A stretch of DNA of 9,022 nucleotides from DATJUF01 sp035524095 (lineage in GTDB: Bacteria; Desulfobacterota; Binatia; Binatales; Binataceae). The stretch spans positions 1 to 9,022 of the forward strand of contig DATKPK010000133.1 of the NCBI GenBank assembly GCA_035524095.1, read 5' to 3'. The position numbers were made by a program, and so were the translations under genes. Shown here one piece after another: positions 6,682 through 9,022 of the stretch (the stretch's first letter is position 1; every line of letters starts with the position of its first letter). The notes beneath the pieces are model-generated. The model saw only the letters and a program-made list of their open reading frames with translations, was not told the DNA's origin and searched no databases.

Positions 6682-7032
6682 ATGCGCAAAGCACGATTAG
6701 GGATTGGAGCGGTCGCAATTGCGGCTGCGTTATTGTTCGGCGCTTGCGCCGGTAGCCAGCCATTGAGCACTCGTGAAGAAGGCACGGGCGTCGGCGGATT
6801 AGTCGGGGCCGGCACGGGAGCAATCATCGGCGCGGCTGTAGGTCATCCGCTGGCGGGCGCGGCGATTGGCGGCGGCTTGGGCGCGGGCACCGGTTTCGTC
6901 GTCGGGAACGAGATGCAGAACAACGAGAACGCAAACGCGCAGACGCAAAGCCAGATTCAGCAGCAACAGCAGGAGATTGAGCAGCAGCGGCGCGAGATCG
7001 AACAGATGCAGCAGAATCAGGATACTGAATAG
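6682..7032 (+). CDS. Glycine-zipper outer-membrane lipoprotein with Gln-rich coiled-coil tail
   Basis: A 116-residue envelope protein. The start is secure: AGGAGG lies eight bases before the ATG. Residues 1-22 are a lipoprotein signal (MRKARLG, a hydrophobic stretch, then LLFGAC) with predicted lipidation at Cys22. The Phe at -3 of the lipobox is less common than Leu. Residues about 35-75 are a double glycine zipper (GTGVGGLVGAGTGAIIGAAVG, then GAAIGGGLGAGTGFVVG), as in YMGG/SlyB-like proteins, which insert as a helical hairpin in a membrane. Residues 76-116 are almost all Gln, Glu, Asn and Arg with IEQQRREIEQMQQ, a likely coiled coil for self-association. Such proteins support envelope integrity, but the exact role is unknown. 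It is a single gene sitting between the degenerate and the perfect parS sites, which may be coincidence. Confidence 0.88.
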   Translation: MRKARLGIGAVAIAAALLFGACAGSQPLSTREEGTGVGGLVGAGTGAIIGAAVGHPLAGAAIGGGLGAGTGFVVGNEMQNNENANAQTQSQIQQQQQEIEQQRREIEQMQQNQDTE

Positions 7033-7041
7033 CGCGAGCCG

Positions 7042-7107
7042 CGCGACATGGGCGTTGCAGGGCGAGGCCCACACACGGTCCAAGAACCTGAGAGAGGTTC
7101 GGTCGCG
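7042..7107 (+). other. Possible three-way-junction RNA after the lipoprotein gene
   Basis: Three helices can form together: CGCGAC (7042-7047) with GTCGCG (7102-7107) as the closing stem, TGGGC (7049-7053) with GCCCA (7067-7071), and GAACCT (7084-7089) with AGGTTC (7095-7100) around GAGAG. It begins nine bases after the lipoprotein stop. The pairs are perfect but short and the region is GC-rich, so chance is not excluded. No known RNA family recognised. Confidence 0.3.
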
Positions 7108-7129
7108 GGTGAATAAAATCGGCGATCGA

Positions 7130-7145
7130 TGTTTCACGTGAAACA
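7130..7145. other. Perfect parS site inside a 44-bp palindrome (7116-7159)
   Basis: TGTTTCACGTGAAACA is identical to the 16-bp chromosomal parS consensus bound by ParB/Spo0J, the seed for ParB spreading in origin segregation. Here symmetry continues well beyond the site: 22-base arms starting AAATCGGCGA pair with ...TCGCCGATTT with a single mismatch. As RNA this would be a long stem. No T-run follows. Confidence 0.9.
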
Positions 7146-7225
7146 TCGGTCGCCGATTTAGGTTCGTCGCCGAACGCTCCGAGTTATCCTGGAAGCTTTT
7201 GAGTGTTGGATAGTTTTGCAAGGGA

Positions 7226-7241
7226 TGTTTCACGTGAAACA
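7226..7241. other. Perfect parS site inside a 34-bp perfect palindrome (7217-7250)
   Basis: This is a second exact TGTTTCACGTGAAACA, centred 96 bp from the first. Perfect symmetry extends to 17-base arms (TGCAAGGGA... and ...TCCCTTGCA). On the plus strand the stem is followed by GTTTTGTTGTTCTATTTTT, so it could also act as a terminator for the lipoprotein transcript. The outer arms share no sequence with those of the other copies. Confidence 0.9.
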
Positions 7242-7286
7242 TCCCTTGCAGTTTTGTTGTTCTATTTTTCGAGCGATGCTGATCGT

Positions 7287-7309
7287 GTTGGGGAAAAATT
7301 TCACCCAAC
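7287..7309 (+). other. Hairpin between the parS sites and the STAND gene
   Basis: GTTGGG (7287-7292) pairs with CCCAAC (7304-7309), and GAA with TTC extends the stem inward with one bulged A. A T-rich stretch (TTCGTTTTAGTTTTG) follows five bases later, so a terminator role on the plus strand is possible but imperfect. Confidence 0.35.
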
Positions 7310-7325
7310 CCATTCGTTTTAGTTT

Positions 7326-7386
7326 TGCCTCGCAAGATTCAATCGGCGAAGAGTGGGCTCTTGCAATTACGCCGAAAAGCGAGGTA
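7326..7386 (+). other. Long three-helix stem in the leader of the STAND NTPase gene
   Basis: Nested perfect helices stack into one rod: CCTCGC (7328-7333) with GCGAGG (7379-7384), extendable by a G-U and an A-U pair; CGGCG (7344-7348) with CGCCG (7370-7374); and AAGAG (7349-7353) with CTCTT (7358-7362) around TGGG. A 10/4-base internal loop and a 7-base bulge separate them. It ends 78 bases before the NTPase start. A smaller stem, GCGAA/TTCGC (7431-7445), lies between. It has the look of a structured leader or small RNA, but matches no class I know. Confidence 0.4.
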
Positions 7387-7464
7387 GCGCGTTAAGATTT
7401 ATTTGAGTGGCGGCGGTTTGGTATATGAATGCGAATAAGCTTCGCTAAGTAACTGAAAGCTGTA

Positions 7465-9022
7465 ATGCCAAACCGAGAAATTCCGAACCGGAGTGATCGT
7501 CTTTTTGGGCGTGAACAAGACCTGAGAGAGCTATCCAAGAGCGCCGATCGGAAGGGAGTGACGGTTATCGTTGGGCGGCCGATGATGGGGAAATCGTGGG
7601 TGCTGGCTGAGCTGGCGCGCCGCCTGGCTCAAAACGGGCATTGGCTGGTTGGACGCGCCCAGTCCTACGGCCAAAGCTCGGATGTGATGTTGTATGCGGT
7701 GGTCGATTTATACCAGCGCTGGCTCAGCGATTTGAACTATCGAAAACAGGCTAAACTGGTCTGGCAGCAAGAACGGGAGAAGCTGTTGCCGACTCTGGCC
7801 AAGGCGTTTGGAGCGATATTCAAAATCGTTCCGGGCGTAGGAAGGCCGACGGCGGAAGTCGTAAAGGGCGCAATCGAAGGATTGCTGACCGCTAACGAGG
7901 ATCTGAAGACTGGCGGCACCAAGCTGCCAGCCTTGGCTTACGAGCAGGCGCGCGACCTGGTGAATTCGGTTTTCGAAGTTGGCAACACGCCGATTTGTCT
8001 GTTCTTTGACCAATGTGAAGATTCGTTGGCGTTCGGTCTGGGTAACATCCTCAATACATTCTTGAGGGACCGAGAAGATTGGCCGCGCTGTCACATCTTT
8101 CTCGCCGTTCGCGAGGAGGATGGCCCCGCATTAGAACAAGTCAATGATCTGGCAAGGCAACACGCTGCTGCGGTGCTCTATACGCTCGAGGAGATGGACT
8201 TGAGCGAGCCTAGCGAAGAAAGAAGGTTGATCAGTTTTCTTCGCGAGCGAGTACTGGCGGTCGCCGGACTCGAGGACCGAAGGATTCTGGAGCATGTTGC
8301 AGGCTTCCCGGGGGTGGTCCAGCGCTGGACGGAAGAGGGCCAGCCGGAGTGGATGAGAAGTGAAGCCGATCTGAAAAAAGTGGCAGATGATGCGCAGCGC
8401 TACCGGTTCCGCGAGCTTGAAAAGTTGTTGCCGGCGCTGTCGGATGACCAACGAAAAATCGCGATAAGACTAGCGTTAGTGCCATTTTCCACCAGCTCAG
8501 ACAGATGGGAGAGATTGCGCAAACTCATTACCAATGGCGTTCCTGCGAAAATCCTAGACGAGCTTGGCAGGAGTGGGGCGCTGGTGAGTACCAGACCGCC
8601 CTCGTTTGGGCACGATAAACGGTTGGAAGCAGCCCTCAGTCAATTGAAGGATCAGTGTCGATACGAATTGGAGGATGAAGGTCGAGACTTGGTTCTGCGA
8701 TTGGCAGAATCAATTAAGGCGGTTGATTTAAAATATATCGATGCAACTCAAGCGCTGGCCCATCTTGCGCCTCTATGTGAGGAGCTAGATTGGGGCATTG
8801 GCTATTCGGCGCTCTGCGATACCGCCGCAGGTCTGCTGGGTCATCGTGTAGACACGCAAAAGATGCTCGGGGGAGTGCACGAGGCGCGGAACCTGAAAGG
8901 GATAAGTGCCCTCCTGGCGATGGGCCTCTACAGCTCGCTGTGCGATTCCACAGAAGAGCAGCAATTGGCGCGCCGCGATGCCTTGCTCGACGAATTACGC
9001 ACGCTGGCTCAGCACTATCCCA
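7465..9022 (+). CDS. STAND-type P-loop NTPase, C-terminus beyond window
   Basis: The 519 visible residues form the ATPase core of a STAND protein, a signal-transducing switch that oligomerises on sensing a ligand. An N-terminal RLFGREQDLREL (12-23) is the usual entry to these domains. Walker A is GRPMMGKS (37-44). Walker B is ICLFFDQCED (177-186), with the D-Q-x-E form common in bacterial STAND proteins. A sensor-1-like strand is HIFLAVREED (210-219). GFPGVVQRW (280-288) corresponds to the GxP motif of the winged-helix part. From about 310 on it is helical without clear repeats. The ATG at 7465 is the first possible start, as an in-frame TAA lies at 7450, but there is no good Shine-Dalgarno site, which suggests weak or regulated translation. 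The sensor and any effector domain lie past the edge. Anti-phage defence or transcription control are both possible. Confidence 0.8.
   Translation, partial: MPNREIPNRSDRLFGREQDLRELSKSADRKGVTVIVGRPMMGKSWVLAELARRLAQNGHWLVGRAQSYGQSSDVMLYAVVDLYQRWLSDLNYRKQAKLVWQQEREKLLPTLAKAFGAIFKIVPGVGRPTAEVVKGAIEGLLTANEDLKTGGTKLPALAYEQARDLVNSVFEVGNTPICLFFDQCEDSLAFGLGNILNTFLRDREDWPRCHIFLAVREEDGPALEQVNDLARQHAAAVLYTLEEMDLSEPSEERRLISFLRERVLAVAGLEDRRILEHVAGFPGVVQRWTEEGQPEWMRSEADLKKVADDAQRYRFRELEKLLPALSDDQRKIAIRLALVPFSTSSDRWERLRKLITNGVPAKILDELGRSGALVSTRPPSFGHDKRLEAALSQLKDQCRYELEDEGRDLVLRLAESIKAVDLKYIDATQALAHLAPLCEELDWGIGYSALCDTAAGLLGHRVDTQKMLGGVHEARNLKGISALLAMGLYSSLCDSTEEQQLARRDALLDELRTLAQHYP

Noticed and set aside
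6799..7335. Minus-strand frame containing M-F-H-V-K-H twice
   Set aside because: The repeated peptide is only the parS palindrome read as codons. The rest is antisense to the Gln-rich lipoprotein tail (poly-Leu).
7708..8451. Minus-strand frames inside the STAND gene
   Set aside because: They are antisense to a well-supported coding region with Walker A and B motifs in the correct frame.
1..9022. CRISPR array, rRNA, tRNA or intact insertion sequence
   Set aside because: No regularly spaced repeats, rRNA signatures, complete tRNA folds or transposase frames were seen on either strand.

Overview
The window looks like a stretch of chromosome from a Gram-negative, moderately GC-rich bacterium. 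The signs are a lipoprotein with glycine zippers, a DHA2-type efflux pump, a Flp-type pilin, purine-rich Shine-Dalgarno sites and one clear sigma70-type promoter. I cannot place it to a phylum. Gene density is low: several gaps of 400-600 bases separate single genes, and almost nothing forms a long operon.

Layout from left to right. At 1-1106 (minus) is the N-terminal 368 residues of a 14-TM drug/H+ antiporter of the EmrB/QacA type. Its upstream gap (1107-1704) holds two terminator-like hairpins on the same strand and two further hairpins. At 1705-2119 (minus) a 79-residue single-TM protein overlaps a 63-residue Flp/Fap type IVb pilin. At 2539-3378 (plus) is a leaderless GH19 endolysin with a C-terminal peptidoglycan-binding domain and no phage neighbours. 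At 3852-4055 (minus) is a small conserved-looking protein, possibly of SH3/KOW type. A 21-bp-phased direct repeat (4147-4178), possibly an IS end relic, and a good sigma70-type promoter precede a gamma-glutamyltransferase-family enzyme (4350-6119, plus).

The right third is the most unusual part. Two perfect copies of the ParB-binding parS sequence (TGTTTCACGTGAAACA) lie at 7130 and 7226, and a one-mismatch copy lies at 6233. Each sits inside a longer palindrome whose outer arms differ between copies. They flank a glycine-zipper lipoprotein gene (6682-7032). The gap after that gene is crowded with further potential RNA hairpins and leads into a STAND-type P-loop NTPase (7465 to the window end, incomplete). 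This suggests a ParB-loaded, centromere-like locus without parA or parB in view, next to a STAND ATPase whose C-terminal sensor or effector region lies outside the window.

Apart from the overlapping pilin pair, the genes show no obvious shared pathway. The MFS pump, lysin, GGT-like enzyme and lipoprotein each look like independent transcription units.
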